Assembly: GCA_019414725.1 (NCBI GenBank)
Contig: DXLM01000001.1
Span: 1-64,000, forward strand
Direction of reading: 5' to 3'
DNA: 64,000 bases
From: Bacteroides sp.
Lineage (GTDB): Bacteria > Bacteroidota > Bacteroidia > Bacteroidales > Bacteroidaceae
Shown here: positions 23,818 to 32,943 of the stretch, in pieces
Numbering within the stretch: the stretch's first letter is position 1
Layout of the letters: every line of letters begins with the position of its first letter
Notes under the pieces: generated by a model
Database searches by the model: none
What the model was told of the DNA's origin: nothing
The model's input: the letters and a program-made list of their open reading frames with translations, nothing else
Made by a program: the position numbers and the translations under genes

Positions 23818-24681
23818 ATGACTGTATTAGGAGATAAGCTGAGAGAGGCTTTGAGCGATAAAGCAAACGACGTTAATAGCTATGTATGGAAAGGACCTAA
23901 GGTAAATGGGGTCCAGGAGGAAATTAAATTGGTAGACGCAGGTTATGACCAGCTGAGACGATTCTACAATCATTGTGAACAAATGTTGTACAACTCTGAT
24001 ACCAAGAATCCGGGTCGTGTAACATTACTCGGAATTGTGTCCGACCAAATACAAAGATGTCGTGCAGAGCTTCTTATTAGATGGCTTAGAGCTGAAAAGC
24101 AATACACAAACACACGTTGTTTGGAAGACTTGAAAGCTGTTATCAAAAACAATAAGGAAGTGTTAACTAATGAGGCTATTAAGGTCTATCCAATTGGAGA
24201 AATTCTTAATGGAATCCCTGTAGAGTTTAGAGAAGTACCAGTAAGTTTAGTTATGGATGCTTGTTTAGATTCCTTGGGATTGTTTGACAACTCTCATTTG
24301 ACGCTTAACTTCATTGTAAAAATGGGACTGTGGTTTACACAGCAAGAAATGCAGAAAGACTTGTATCGTAAAGACCCAGTGACAGGTAAAGCTGTTAACA
24401 GACTGTTAGTAGTAAGTAAGGAACTTCGTTTGAATCCTTCTATAGCTCTGAAAATCTGTGATACTGGATTAAGTTATGCTGAGTTTAGATCTATGTGTAG
24501 ATTGAAACGAGATAAATATGCTAACTTAACTAGTGATCAGCTCAGACTGCTATCAAACAAAGTTCTTTATCGCTTCCAAAATCAATGCGAGAACCAGGCT
24601 AAACAATGGAAGGATAAGATGGAAGAAATCAAGAAAGTTGCAGAACTTAAAGGATGGGACATCACTAGGAATATAGATTGA
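23818..24681 (+). CDS. Conserved hypothetical replication-region protein, 287 aa
   Basis: Helical protein starting MTVLGDKLREALSDKAND. Directly before the SF2 helicase, with TGA/ATG overlap, so it likely acts with it. No motif recognised. A candidate helicase partner or ssDNA-binding factor by position only. Confidence 0.7.
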   Translation: MTVLGDKLREALSDKANDVNSYVWKGPKVNGVQEEIKLVDAGYDQLRRFYNHCEQMLYNSDTKNPGRVTLLGIVSDQIQRCRAELLIRWLRAEKQYTNTRCLEDLKAVIKNNKEVLTNEAIKVYPIGEILNGIPVEFREVPVSLVMDACLDSLGLFDNSHLTLNFIVKMGLWFTQQEMQKDLYRKDPVTGKAVNRLLVVSKELRLNPSIALKICDTGLSYAEFRSMCRLKRDKYANLTSDQLRLLSNKVLYRFQNQCENQAKQWKDKMEEIKKVAELKGWDITRNID

Positions 24682-25955
24682 TGAAAGACCTCTTTACTCC
24701 TGTTACTCGTGATGAGCGACAGGAGCAATGTAAGAGAGCCTGGTTATTACATAAAGGAAGAGGCACCATAGAAGCCTGTACAGGCTTTGGTAAAACACGA
24801 TGTGCTATTAATTGTTTAAAGGCTGTTCTATCTAAATATCCTACTATTAGAGCATTGGTAGTAGTCCCCACGGAACTTTTAAAGAACCAGTGGATAGATA
24901 TATTAGATAAGGAAGGTCTAGGGTTAAATACAGAGGTGCAAGTTGTAAATACTACAGCAAAGAATGGATACGAATGTGACTTTTTAATCATTGATGAAAT
25001 CCATAGAACTGCTGCTGAGACTTTACAATTTGTATTTAGTAAGGTTAAATACAAGTTAATTCTTGGACTAACTGCTACTCTGGAAAGACTTGACGGTAGA
25101 CATACTATAGTCGAGAAATATTGCCCTGTAGTTGATAGTGTAACTATTGAAGTAGCCAAAGCCAATGGTTGGGTATCTGATTTTACTGAATATCAAGTAA
25201 TTATCACAGCAGAAGACATCGAAAGCTATCGCGAGCAAAATAGGGAATTTATAAGACATTTTGAATTCTTTAACTTTGATTTTGGACTCGCAATGAGTAT
25301 GGTTGGTAAAGACGGCCTCAGAAATAGGCTTAATTACAGAAACCAGATTTGTAGTAGTTCGGATAAAGCTGAACTGTCTAATGCTTTGAAGCAGATTACC
25401 TTTCATTCTACGGCTTTTATGAGAGCTTTACAAGCTAGAAAAAAGTTTATCCATAATCATCCGGCTAAATTAGAAGTGGCTAGGGAGATTATTGCTCACA
25501 GAGCAGACAAGAAAATTATTACATTCTCTGCTAACACTGCAATGGCAGAGAAGATAGGAGTAGGATATGTTTACACTGGCAAAGAAAGTAAAAAACAAAA
25601 CAGAATTACACTTGAGGAGTTCGCCCTACTAGACAAGGGCGTGATTAATAGCTGTAAATTGGCTATTGAAGGTTTTGATTGTCCCGGTCTATCGGTCGGG
25701 ATAATGCTTGGAGTTGACTCTAGTAGCACAAAAAGCACTCAAGCCGCTGGTAGGGTCATTAGAAAAGAAGGTTCTAAATACTCTGAAATATTCACATTAG
25801 TGCTAGAAGATACCGTTGAACAAGAATGGTTTAAGAAGTCTCATCAAAAGAGCGAGTATGTTACTATTGATGTAGATAACTTACGAAAGTTACTTAATGG
25901 AGAGCCTTGGGAACCTTACAAGAAAAAATTGCAGAATTTTACCTATCGTTTTTAA
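24681..25955 (+). CDS. Superfamily 2 DNA helicase
   Basis: 424 aa. Motif I EACTGFGKTRCAIN (about 33), motif II LIIDEIHR (DEIH box, about 106), motif III GLTATLERLDG (about 132), and C-terminal motifs with IEGFDCPG and QAAGRVIRKEG (about 355). Fits UvsW/type III restriction-like helicases used in phage recombination and fork repair. ATG at 24681 overlaps the preceding TGA. Confidence 0.9.
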   Translation: MKDLFTPVTRDERQEQCKRAWLLHKGRGTIEACTGFGKTRCAINCLKAVLSKYPTIRALVVVPTELLKNQWIDILDKEGLGLNTEVQVVNTTAKNGYECDFLIIDEIHRTAAETLQFVFSKVKYKLILGLTATLERLDGRHTIVEKYCPVVDSVTIEVAKANGWVSDFTEYQVIITAEDIESYREQNREFIRHFEFFNFDFGLAMSMVGKDGLRNRLNYRNQICSSSDKAELSNALKQITFHSTAFMRALQARKKFIHNHPAKLEVAREIIAHRADKKIITFSANTAMAEKIGVGYVYTGKESKKQNRITLEEFALLDKGVINSCKLAIEGFDCPGLSVGIMLGVDSSSTKSTQAAGRVIRKEGSKYSEIFTLVLEDTVEQEWFKKSHQKSEYVTIDVDNLRKLLNGEPWEPYKKKLQNFTYRF

Positions 25956-25957
25956 TT

Positions 25958-26125
25958 ATGGAAACTTATTACACTAAAAAAGAGTTTAATGAGATGAAGT
26001 CTGCTTTGACTAAGAAGTGCAAAGCATTGGAAACTAAAGTTAGTAAGCTTACCGCTGAATTGAAGGAATTAAAGAAGGACTATGCAGTACTTCTTGAAAC
26101 TGCCAGCGAAAAAGTTGAGGACTAA
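25958..26125 (+). CDS. Coiled-coil protein, 55 aa
   Basis: METYYTKKEFNEMKSALTKK followed by heptads (LETKVSKLTAELKELK). Two bases after the helicase stop; ends the operon before a promoter-like gap. Confidence 0.6.
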   Translation: METYYTKKEFNEMKSALTKKCKALETKVSKLTAELKELKKDYAVLLETASEKVED

Positions 26126-26212
26126 AGTTTATCACGTAACCAAGTTTTAACGCTTTAACAAGTAAACTAGACTTGGTGTATAGATTAGTAGAAAATCTAT
26201 TAATTTGTACAC
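26126..26212 (+). promoter_or_regulatory. Intergenic control region before the replication operon
   Basis: Two TTAAC units (26147, 26155). ACCAAGT/ACTTGGT inverted repeat (26138-26177) and hairpin ATAGATT/AATCTAT (about 26180-26200). Shares TTTTAACG-TTTAACA with 34326-34342. No gene in it. Probable promoter or operator for the genes from 26213. Confidence 0.45.
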
Positions 26213-26818
26213 GTGAAAAATCTTGAACTGAAACAGCAACTTTTGTTTTGTGAAAAATATAGCATAAACCCAAGTGAGCTGTTGTTGTTAGAAATTCTTC
26301 TTATCGCCCAAGAGGGTGATGAACCCGAAATTGTCCACGAGTATTTCTCTTCTAGAGTATGCGCTCGTGGTTTTACAATAGAACTATTAACTGGACTTCG
26401 CGATGCTGGAGTTATTCATAAATCCTATAAGATTCCTGAGAAAGGGTCTGTATTTAACCCACTAGATGTTCCTCTAAATAAGTTAGTTGTGAAAGACTTT
26501 TATAAGTGTTCATTCGACTTAGGTAAGGAATTGTGGGATACTTATCCATTATTTGGAATAGTTAATAATACACAAGTGGGTCTGAAAAGCGTATCTAAGA
26601 AATTTGATACAATTGAAGACTTCTATAGGTTTTATGGTAAAACTATCAGATGGAAGCCAGAAACTCATAACCATATTATAGAGTTAGTTAAGTGGGCTAA
26701 TGAACACAATATATTGTGTACCACAATAGCTAATTTTGTAATAGACCATAAGTGGGAAGAACTAGAGGCATTAAAGAATGAAGGCGGAGTTAATTATGAT
26801 TCTATGAGATTACTATGA
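26213..26818 (+). CDS. Hypothetical protein before DnaB, possible loader/initiator
   Basis: GTG start at 26213; 201 aa. N-terminal winged-helix-like stretch (INPSELLLLEILLIAQEG...FTIELLTGLRDAGVI), then a helical C-terminus (FDTIEDFYRFYGKTI). ATGA overlap with the DnaB-like gene suggests a helicase loader or initiator; this is by position only. Confidence 0.62.
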   Translation: MKNLELKQQLLFCEKYSINPSELLLLEILLIAQEGDEPEIVHEYFSSRVCARGFTIELLTGLRDAGVIHKSYKIPEKGSVFNPLDVPLNKLVVKDFYKCSFDLGKELWDTYPLFGIVNNTQVGLKSVSKKFDTIEDFYRFYGKTIRWKPETHNHIIELVKWANEHNILCTTIANFVIDHKWEELEALKNEGGVNYDSMRLL

Positions 26819-27909
26819 TTTCTGATAAACTTCTCAATGAAATTGATAGAGGTAGACAGGGACTAAATCATGGTATTTCTATGAAACTTCCTAAGCTAGA
26901 GAGTATTATTGATGGAGTTACTAGGGAAACCTATACTTTAATTCTATCAAACTCTGGTGCAGGTAAGACTTCGTTTGCCTTATATGCTTATGTATATCGA
27001 CCACTAATGGAACATCTTGATGATGATGATTTTAAGGTATTGTATTTCAGTCTTGAAATGGGAGAAGTAGCTTTGTATATTAAGCTGTTATCCATATATA
27101 TATTTGAGACCTATGGAATCCAACTATCTTTTAAGAAGATATTGTCAAGAGAAAAAGAATATATTTTATCTGATGAGCATTATGACTTAGTTAAGCAATG
27201 TATGCCTTGGATAGATAAGATTAGTAAGAAGTTAGAAATCTATGACAAGAAGGTAACTCCGAAGAAGGTATATGCCATCTTGAAAACTAGGTTGGAGGAA
27301 ATGGGAACCTTTTCTGAAAGTGAAACCCGCCTCGTCTATACTCCAAATAATCCTAATCTTATTTATAATGTAGTTGTAGACCATATTGGTCTTGTTGGTA
27401 CAAAGCCTGATATTGATTTGTTGTCTAGCTATCTTCTTTTTCTTAGAGATAAGTGTTTTATTAGTCCTGTAGTAATACAGCAAGCTAATAGAGAGCAAGG
27501 AAATATTGAGAGGTTTAAACAAGGCAAAAGTGCGTTTACTATTCACGATGCTAAGGATTCAGGTAATACTGTGCAAGATTGTAATATCATGATTGCATTG
27601 TATAATCCTCACAGAGATGGATTGAAGACTTATAAACATTACAATATTGAGTATCTAGGCTCTTATTATAGGAGTATTATGGTACTTAAGAACCGATATG
27701 GGGATTGCGATGTTGAGGTTGGAGTAAACTTCTTTGGATGGATTAATATGTTCTACGAGCTGCCGAAGCCCGATGAAATTTATGATTATGAGAGATATAC
27801 AAGTCCAAACTATATATTAGAAGATAATAGTTCTATTGTAGAACAGGAGCTAGATGATATTACAGAATTAGATAATTCAAATTCGAATTTTAATTTTGCA
27901 TTAGAATAA
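26815..27909 (+). CDS. DnaB-like replicative helicase
   Basis: 364 aa, RecA-fold core only: Walker A SNSGAGKTSFALY (about 44), VLYFSLEMGEVALY (about 78, DnaB motif H1a-like SLEM), Walker B NVVVDHIG (about 185), then VIQQANREQGN and the H4-like KDSGNTVQD. Lacks the long N-terminal DnaG-binding domain of bacterial DnaB. Unwinds the fork, 5'-3'. TAATG junction to the next gene. Confidence 0.86.
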   Translation: MISDKLLNEIDRGRQGLNHGISMKLPKLESIIDGVTRETYTLILSNSGAGKTSFALYAYVYRPLMEHLDDDDFKVLYFSLEMGEVALYIKLLSIYIFETYGIQLSFKKILSREKEYILSDEHYDLVKQCMPWIDKISKKLEIYDKKVTPKKVYAILKTRLEEMGTFSESETRLVYTPNNPNLIYNVVVDHIGLVGTKPDIDLLSSYLLFLRDKCFISPVVIQQANREQGNIERFKQGKSAFTIHDAKDSGNTVQDCNIMIALYNPHRDGLKTYKHYNIEYLGSYYRSIMVLKNRYGDCDVEVGVNFFGWINMFYELPKPDEIYDYERYTSPNYILEDNSSIVEQELDDITELDNSNSNFNFALE

Positions 27910-28604
27910 TGGCTGCTGAAACAATTGCTATCGTAGGTGAATCAGGTACTGGAAAAAGTACAAGTTTAAGAAATCTTAATCCCGAAACTACTTTTATTAT
28001 AAGTACTACGGGTAAACCCCTTCCCTTCCGTGCATGGAAGAAGAAGTATATTCCCATCAAAATCGAAGGAAAGAACGTGAGTGGTAACTACTATGTAAGT
28101 TCAAAGTGGGACCAAATACTGAAAATTCTTCAAATTATTGATAAGATGATGCCACACATCAAGCAGGTAATCATTGATGACTTCCAATATGTTCTCTCTT
28201 ATGAGTTCGTTGATAGAGCAACTGAAGTTGGTTATACTAAGTTTAGTGAATTAGCTCAACACGCTATGGAAATTCTGAGATATTCAGAAAAGATGAGAGA
28301 GGATTGCAAAATGATCTTCTTGACTCACTCAGAAAATGTTGGAGACAACGTTAATCCTAAGTATGTTATCAAGACTGTTGGTAAGTTGCTGTCTGAAAAA
28401 GTAACCTTGGAAGGTTTGTTTACATATATCTTCTTTACTAAAGTAAACGAAGGAGACTCCGGTAGAATGGAGTATAAGCTTATCACTAACAATGATGGTA
28501 GCTGTGTAGCAAAGACTTCTTTGGGAATGTTTGAAGACTTAGAAATTGATAATGATTTGGATGAGATTATTAAAGTTATTGACGCTTATAACGAAGGGGA
28601 ATAA
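27909..28604 (+). CDS. RecA-like phage ATPase (Sak4/AAA_24 type)
   Basis: 231 aa. Walker A IVGESGTGKSTSLRNL (about 7), Walker B VIIDDFQYVL (about 87), sensor-like KMIFLTHSENV (about 136). The pattern is that of single-strand-annealing-associated phage ATPases. Coupled both sides by TAATG. Probably works with the ssDNA-binding protein at 29182 in recombination. Confidence 0.82.
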   Translation: MAAETIAIVGESGTGKSTSLRNLNPETTFIISTTGKPLPFRAWKKKYIPIKIEGKNVSGNYYVSSKWDQILKILQIIDKMMPHIKQVIIDDFQYVLSYEFVDRATEVGYTKFSELAQHAMEILRYSEKMREDCKMIFLTHSENVGDNVNPKYVIKTVGKLLSEKVTLEGLFTYIFFTKVNEGDSGRMEYKLITNNDGSCVAKTSLGMFEDLEIDNDLDEIIKVIDAYNEGE

Positions 28605-29179
28605 TGAAATTAGACATACTGTTTCACTATGATGTGAATGAGCAAACGGGTGAAATCACCTATATTGGTAAAGAAGAAATCCATGTTGACACCGTAGCTA
28701 CTAAGAAAGCTGCAAGTAGTAAATCTTCATCTGCTAAGGTAGATGAAAATCCTGAACCTATTATTACGCTTGATTCTAACAAGTTGATTTTGACCCAAGG
28801 GGCAGTAGACTTGTTACAAGTCTGTGCAGATTGTCGTGTAGACATCAAGTATAAGAAAAAGGATAAGAAGGCAGTTCCTATTATTGGAACCGATGCTGCT
28901 TTCGGTACTAAGGCTGGAAACAAGCTGACTAAAAGTAATACTGTAAGTTATAGAGGAGCTGCTAACGAAAAGCTTTCTGCTTACGGTACTGTCTTTAAGT
29001 TGGAACCTACAGAGGATAAAGGAATTTATTATCTGATAGGAGATAAGGTACAGGAGTCAAATCCTGTGCCGGAAGAGATAATTGATATCGAAAAAGAACT
29101 CGATATAGAAGCATTAGATAATTTAAACATAGACGAAGATGACAAAAACTTAGAAAAATTTGATTTTAATTTGAATTAA
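28604..29179 (+). CDS. Hypothetical replication-operon protein, 191 aa
   Basis: Starts MKLDILFHYDVNEQTGEI. A lysine/serine-rich linker (about 34-45) and an acidic tail (DIDAL..NIDEDDKNLEKFDFN-like). Between the RecA-like ATPase and the SSB-type gene, TAATG coupled. Function unknown; a partner of the SSB is a fair guess. Confidence 0.7.
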   Translation: MKLDILFHYDVNEQTGEITYIGKEEIHVDTVATKKAASSKSSSAKVDENPEPIITLDSNKLILTQGAVDLLQVCADCRVDIKYKKKDKKAVPIIGTDAAFGTKAGNKLTKSNTVSYRGAANEKLSAYGTVFKLEPTEDKGIYYLIGDKVQESNPVPEEIIDIEKELDIEALDNLNIDEDDKNLEKFDFNLN

Positions 29180-29181
29180 TT

Positions 29182-29877
29182 ATGGCATTTAATTTTGGTA
29201 TATCAGCAGACTCAGCAGTAAGAAACACACGTCGTCCTTTAACCCCTTGGAATATCCATGATGTAAAATTCATGGGTTGCGAAATCAAGGAATTTGATGG
29301 GAAGAAGGACCCAACAGCCCACTATAAAGTTTTGTCTATCAATTTTGAGAACGAAGATGGTTACTTCTCAGTAACTCAATTCTTCCCGAAAGCTGGTGAT
29401 GATGAGAGACGAGAATTTGATAGTAAGAATGGTGGAAAGGTAGTGATGCCCTCCAACTTCGAAACTTTGATGGCTGTAGTTAAACAGACTGCGCAGGTTC
29501 TTAACCCTGCAGGATTCGAAAAGATGCAAGCAGCTAGCTCTAAGTTTAAGAGCTTCGACGATGTAGCTAAGGCTTTGATTACAATCACTGAGAAGGTGAA
29601 GGGAACAGAGACTAAGTTGAAGTTGATTGGTAGAAACCGTGACGGTAAGGTAGTTGCTGATATACCGCGTATTGTTGGTATTAACAAACAGGGTGAGTCG
29701 TTCATTTCTGATAACTATATTGGCGATAAGCTGTTCTTCTCTGACTATGAGGAAGGAGAACGTCAGAAATATCTGAAGGCTAAGCCTACTGAAATGAAGT
29801 CAGAAGATCCAATTGCAGATGTAGCAGGAGTAGACCAAGCTCCAGCAGATGATTTGGACATCACTGACTTACTCTAA
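29182..29877 (+). CDS. ssDNA-binding protein, phage type
   Basis: 231 aa. Beta-rich core (ARTPWNIHDVKF-like start TPWNIHDVKFMG, FSVTQFFPK, KLKLIGRNRDGKV) with an acidic C-terminal tail (DDLDITDLL) as in SSBs, which recruit partners through that tip. Lies in the operon with helicase and primase, TAA stop. Named by architecture and context rather than a specific family match. Confidence 0.68.
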   Translation: MAFNFGISADSAVRNTRRPLTPWNIHDVKFMGCEIKEFDGKKDPTAHYKVLSINFENEDGYFSVTQFFPKAGDDERREFDSKNGGKVVMPSNFETLMAVVKQTAQVLNPAGFEKMQAASSKFKSFDDVAKALITITEKVKGTETKLKLIGRNRDGKVVADIPRIVGINKQGESFISDNYIGDKLFFSDYEEGERQKYLKAKPTEMKSEDPIADVAGVDQAPADDLDITDLL

Positions 29878-29917
29878 TGATTTGTTAGTAGAGTAATTCA
29901 TAAATTCCTTAGTGACT

Positions 29918-30925
29918 ATGTTTGATTATACTTTTGAACCAAAAATTACTAAGGAATTTCTTCTATCTAAAAACAATGAGGAGACTTACATGACTTATTA
30001 TCTGGGCATCCCAGTTAAGAAAGGATTGTTTAAGTCTCCTTTGCGTAGTGACAGTCATGTCACTTGCAGTTTCTTTAGAGGAAAATCTGGAAACTTGTAT
30101 TTTAAAGACTTTGCTTCTGGAAAATGTCTCACATTCGAAGGAGTAGTTATGGAAAAGTATAATTGTAACTACCACACTGCTTTAAGGATTATAGCTAAAG
30201 ACTTTGGATATACGAAAGATTCTTCCGTAAAGAAAGTTGCAGTGAAAATCCAGCCTAAGTTTGAAGAAGAGAAACAAACTTTTATTCAGATAGAAGCTAA
30301 GGAGTTCTCAGAACCTGAGTTGAAGTGGTGGGGAAGCTTTGGTATTACTAAAGATATTCTACATAGGTTTAAGGTATACAGTTGTAGTACTGTATTCTTA
30401 AATGGAAATATATATGCACAGTCTGCCCAACATAGTCCTATCTATGGATATTATTTTGGGAAGAAAGAGAACATCGAGCAATGGCGTATTTATATGCCAA
30501 AACGAAAGGAGTTTAGATTCATAGGAAATGTTTCAACCAAGACTATTCAAGGCTATAAGCAATTAGCTAAGAGTGGAAAACTAGTTGTTATAACTAAATC
30601 TATGAAAGATGTAATGTGTTTATATTCTTTAGGAATACCAGCTATAGCTCCCAACTCTGAAACTCAGTTTGTTTCTGATAAGATTTTAGAAGAATTAAAG
30701 CAGAGATTCAAATACGTTGTGTTGCTATATGATAATGATTTGACTGGAGTACGTTTTACTAATAAGATTAGGAAAGAGCATCCAGAACTAATTGTATCAA
30801 TGATTCCCAGAAGCACAGGAGCTAAGGATATAAGTGATTATTACCATATGTATGGAAGAAAAGGTACACAAGAATTTATTACTAATTACATAAAGAAACT
30901 TAAGAAGAATGAAAAAGTAGACTAA
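29918..30925 (+). CDS. DnaG-type DNA primase
   Basis: 335 aa. An N-terminal primase fold without full zinc cysteines (KSPLRSDSHVTCSFF, LYFKDFASG, about 38-62), then a TOPRIM-like domain (LVVITKSMKDVMCLYSLGI about 225, YVVLLYDNDLTG about 267, GAKDISDYY about 303). Makes RNA primers. ATG 29918 chosen over GTG 29912. Confidence 0.85.
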   Translation: MFDYTFEPKITKEFLLSKNNEETYMTYYLGIPVKKGLFKSPLRSDSHVTCSFFRGKSGNLYFKDFASGKCLTFEGVVMEKYNCNYHTALRIIAKDFGYTKDSSVKKVAVKIQPKFEEEKQTFIQIEAKEFSEPELKWWGSFGITKDILHRFKVYSCSTVFLNGNIYAQSAQHSPIYGYYFGKKENIEQWRIYMPKRKEFRFIGNVSTKTIQGYKQLAKSGKLVVITKSMKDVMCLYSLGIPAIAPNSETQFVSDKILEELKQRFKYVVLLYDNDLTGVRFTNKIRKEHPELIVSMIPRSTGAKDISDYYHMYGRKGTQEFITNYIKKLKKNEKVD

Positions 30926-31499
30926 TACAAGTGTTACAGCCATCTTTAAGGACGGTAGTAGAAAAACTTTTGAATCTGTTGAATTAGCCTCTGAAGGAAC
31001 TGGTTTGGAGATAAACTCAATCAAAGCTAGAGCTAATAAGCCTGGCTCTGGAGCAAAATCAAAAGACGGAATTACCTTTGAATGGGCAGACCCCGCAGTT
31101 AGAAGAAGTAAGCAGGCAAAGAAGAGTAAACAAAAAGGCTCTCAGTATGAGTTAGAAATAATTCACAAGCTTAGAGATATAGGATACGAAGGATGTGTGT
31201 CTAGCAGAAGTCAAAACAAATTGGCTGATGCTGACAAAATAGATATTGTTGACATGAACAATGAACTTCCAGTTAATATCCAAGCTAAATTTACTCAGAA
31301 TATGCCTAACTATTTTGATATTAGAGATGCTTGCAGTGATAAGTCAAAACCGTTCTGTATATGCTGGAAAAAGGCAGGAAAGAATGGAGAGTCAGCTAGA
31401 GGGCAAGTTGCTGTAATCCCAATCAGCTTTTTTTATGAGCTACTAGAAATGTGCAAGAATGGAGGAATGGAAGGTATATCCAGAGTTTCCGACGTATGA
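30909..31499 (+). CDS. PD-(D/E)XK resolvase-like nuclease with HTH, in-frame TAG
   Basis: 196 aa from ATG 30909 with a TAG at codon 4 (30918) read as Gln; a downstream start (ATG 31005) would cut off a clear N-terminal helix-turn-helix (SVELASEGTGLEINSI). The nuclease part has QYELEIIHKL (about 78) and DKIDIVDM...PVNIQAKF (about 104), with Gln in place of the usual Glu of ExK. Probable Holliday-junction-type endonuclease. Its C-terminus has been replaced by the HNH insertion downstream (see 31928). Confidence 0.8.
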
Positions 31500-31926
31500 A
31501 GTGTCTAATAATGGACAAGTACGAAATAGGAAAAGAGGAAATATATTAAAGCCTCATGAGGATAAGGATGGATATTTAGGAGTATGCCTATGCTTTGAGG
31601 GTAGGAAGTACCATAGAAGAATAAATAGGATAGTTGCTATTACTTTTATTCCTAATCCCGACAATCTGGAGATAGCTGACCATATTGATAAGGATAGAAA
31701 GAATAATTGTGTTTCTAATCTTAGATGGGTTGATACTATTGGAAATAATAGAAATAAAATTTCTAACTCCAAAGTTGATATTTGTGACAAAGATGGGAAC
31801 ATATTGAAGTCTTTTGATTCTATATCTGAGGCAGCAGAATATTATAATGTACCAGATGATAAGATGTGCGCAGCGGTAGTAGTTAATAAGAAAATTGGAG
31901 GTTATGTTAAATACTCTGAGAAATAA
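31459..31926 (+). CDS. NUMOD4-HNH homing endonuclease
   Basis: 155 aa. NUMOD4 (WKVYPEFPTYEVSNNGQVRN, about 4), HNH nuclease IADHIDKDRKNNCVSNLRWV (about 74), then a C-terminal NUMOD1-like stretch (SFDSISEAAEYYNV). No TAG codons. It begins inside the 3' end of the resolvase gene and ends just before the displaced original 3' end, showing a recent insertion. Confidence 0.9.
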   Translation: MEEWKVYPEFPTYEVSNNGQVRNRKRGNILKPHEDKDGYLGVCLCFEGRKYHRRINRIVAITFIPNPDNLEIADHIDKDRKNNCVSNLRWVDTIGNNRNKISNSKVDICDKDGNILKSFDSISEAAEYYNVPDDKMCAAVVVNKKIGGYVKYSEK

Positions 31927-31927
31927 A

Positions 31928-31975
31928 GTTGCTGTAATACCTATAGAATATTTTTATGAATTGCTTAGAAAATGA
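31928..31975 (+). pseudogene. Orphaned original 3' end of the resolvase gene
   Basis: Codes VAVIPIEYFYELLRK then TGA 31973-31975. This parallels VAVIPISFFYELLEM at 31407-31448 of the intact resolvase. Its TGA overlaps the start of the next gene (ATG 31972), the normal ATGA junction of this genome. It is a relic, no start of its own. Confidence 0.82.
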
Positions 31976-32220
31976 AAAAGTTAGTAGTTAAAGGTCCAGT
32001 TCCTACGATTAAAAATTGTATAGTTAATGACTTTGATGATGAATATGCTCTTTATTTAAGGACAGCTAAAAAGAATTGGAGAACAATGGAAGCATTCTCT
32101 CTTGAGTTTGATTCCACTTTATCTGATTTGAAGAAAAGTCATTTCATCTACGTAGATAGAGAAGACCTAGAGCTATTAATAAAGAAGCGATTGAACGTTA
32201 TTGAAGTAATCGAGTTATGA
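31972..32220 (+). CDS. Hypothetical protein, 82 aa
   Basis: MKKLVVKGPVPTIKNCIVND, small alpha-beta protein with IYVDREDLELLIKK. ATGA junctions at both ends. Function unknown. Confidence 0.6.
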   Translation: MKKLVVKGPVPTIKNCIVNDFDDEYALYLRTAKKNWRTMEAFSLEFDSTLSDLKKSHFIYVDREDLELLIKKRLNVIEVIEL

Positions 32221-32438
32221 ACATATATTTATTTCCATGGCATACAGACGAAGTCTGTACTATTAGCAAAGTAGTAGCAAGAAGCTATGAGGATTGCGAA
32301 GAGAAGATAAAGAGTATGTATATAAATAAATACGACGATTTAGATGATCTTCTGGATTATGATGATTTCTGTATAGAACTTGCTGAAAAACATGGAATAT
32401 ATTTAGGAGACGTATCTGAGATAAATGAATTTATGTAA
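32217..32438 (+). CDS. Hypothetical acidic protein, 73 aa
   Basis: MNIYLFPWHTDEVCTISKVV, then an acidic DDLDDLLDYDDF stretch (compare 43847). Resembles small phage proteins whose helix carries ARSYEDCEEKI. Overlaps the next gene by 14 bases. Confidence 0.58.
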   Translation: MNIYLFPWHTDEVCTISKVVARSYEDCEEKIKSMYINKYDDLDDLLDYDDFCIELAEKHGIYLGDVSEINEFM

Positions 32439-32943
32439 TCCATTAAGGATAGCGTTAGACTTGGATGACACAATCTTCGATTTCTGGGGAGCATATAAAA
32501 CACTATTCCCTAGAGAATCAGATTTAGTCGAGCACGTAATTACACGAAACGTAGTAAGTCTTCGCTACAACAAGGAGTTTTGGGAAAATTTACCCTTGCT
32601 AGAAAAGCCGAATTTCGAGCCGCATATTTATGCGACTAAAAGAATTAACAGTAAAACTTATACTCGAAATTGTCTAGCTAAATACAATTTACCCATAAGA
32701 CCTATTTATCAAATGTATTATCAGCACGGAAACAAGGCTGACTTGATAAAAGGCAAATGCGATGTATTAATCGACGACAGTATTAGTAATGTGACTATGG
32801 CAATAAACTCTGGACTTCCAGCATTGCTAATAGATAGGCCACATAACCAGAATGGAGATCCTTTATTCCGCATTTATAGTTTAGATATTGACGAAATTAG
32901 ATTTGCATATGAATTAGAATTAGCAACTTTAGGATGGAATTAA
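32425..32943 (+). CDS. 5'(3')-deoxyribonucleotidase-like HAD phosphatase
   Basis: 172 aa. Motif I IALDLDDTIFDFWGAY (about 9) with DxDxT, a helical cap, motif IV CDVLIDDSISNV (about 112). The DLDDT/IDDS pair and length suit NT5C-type enzymes that dephosphorylate deoxynucleotides. Neighbouring nucleases suggest dNMP turnover, substrate unproven. Confidence 0.76.
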   Translation: MNLCNPLRIALDLDDTIFDFWGAYKTLFPRESDLVEHVITRNVVSLRYNKEFWENLPLLEKPNFEPHIYATKRINSKTYTRNCLAKYNLPIRPIYQMYYQHGNKADLIKGKCDVLIDDSISNVTMAINSGLPALLIDRPHNQNGDPLFRIYSLDIDEIRFAYELELATLGWN

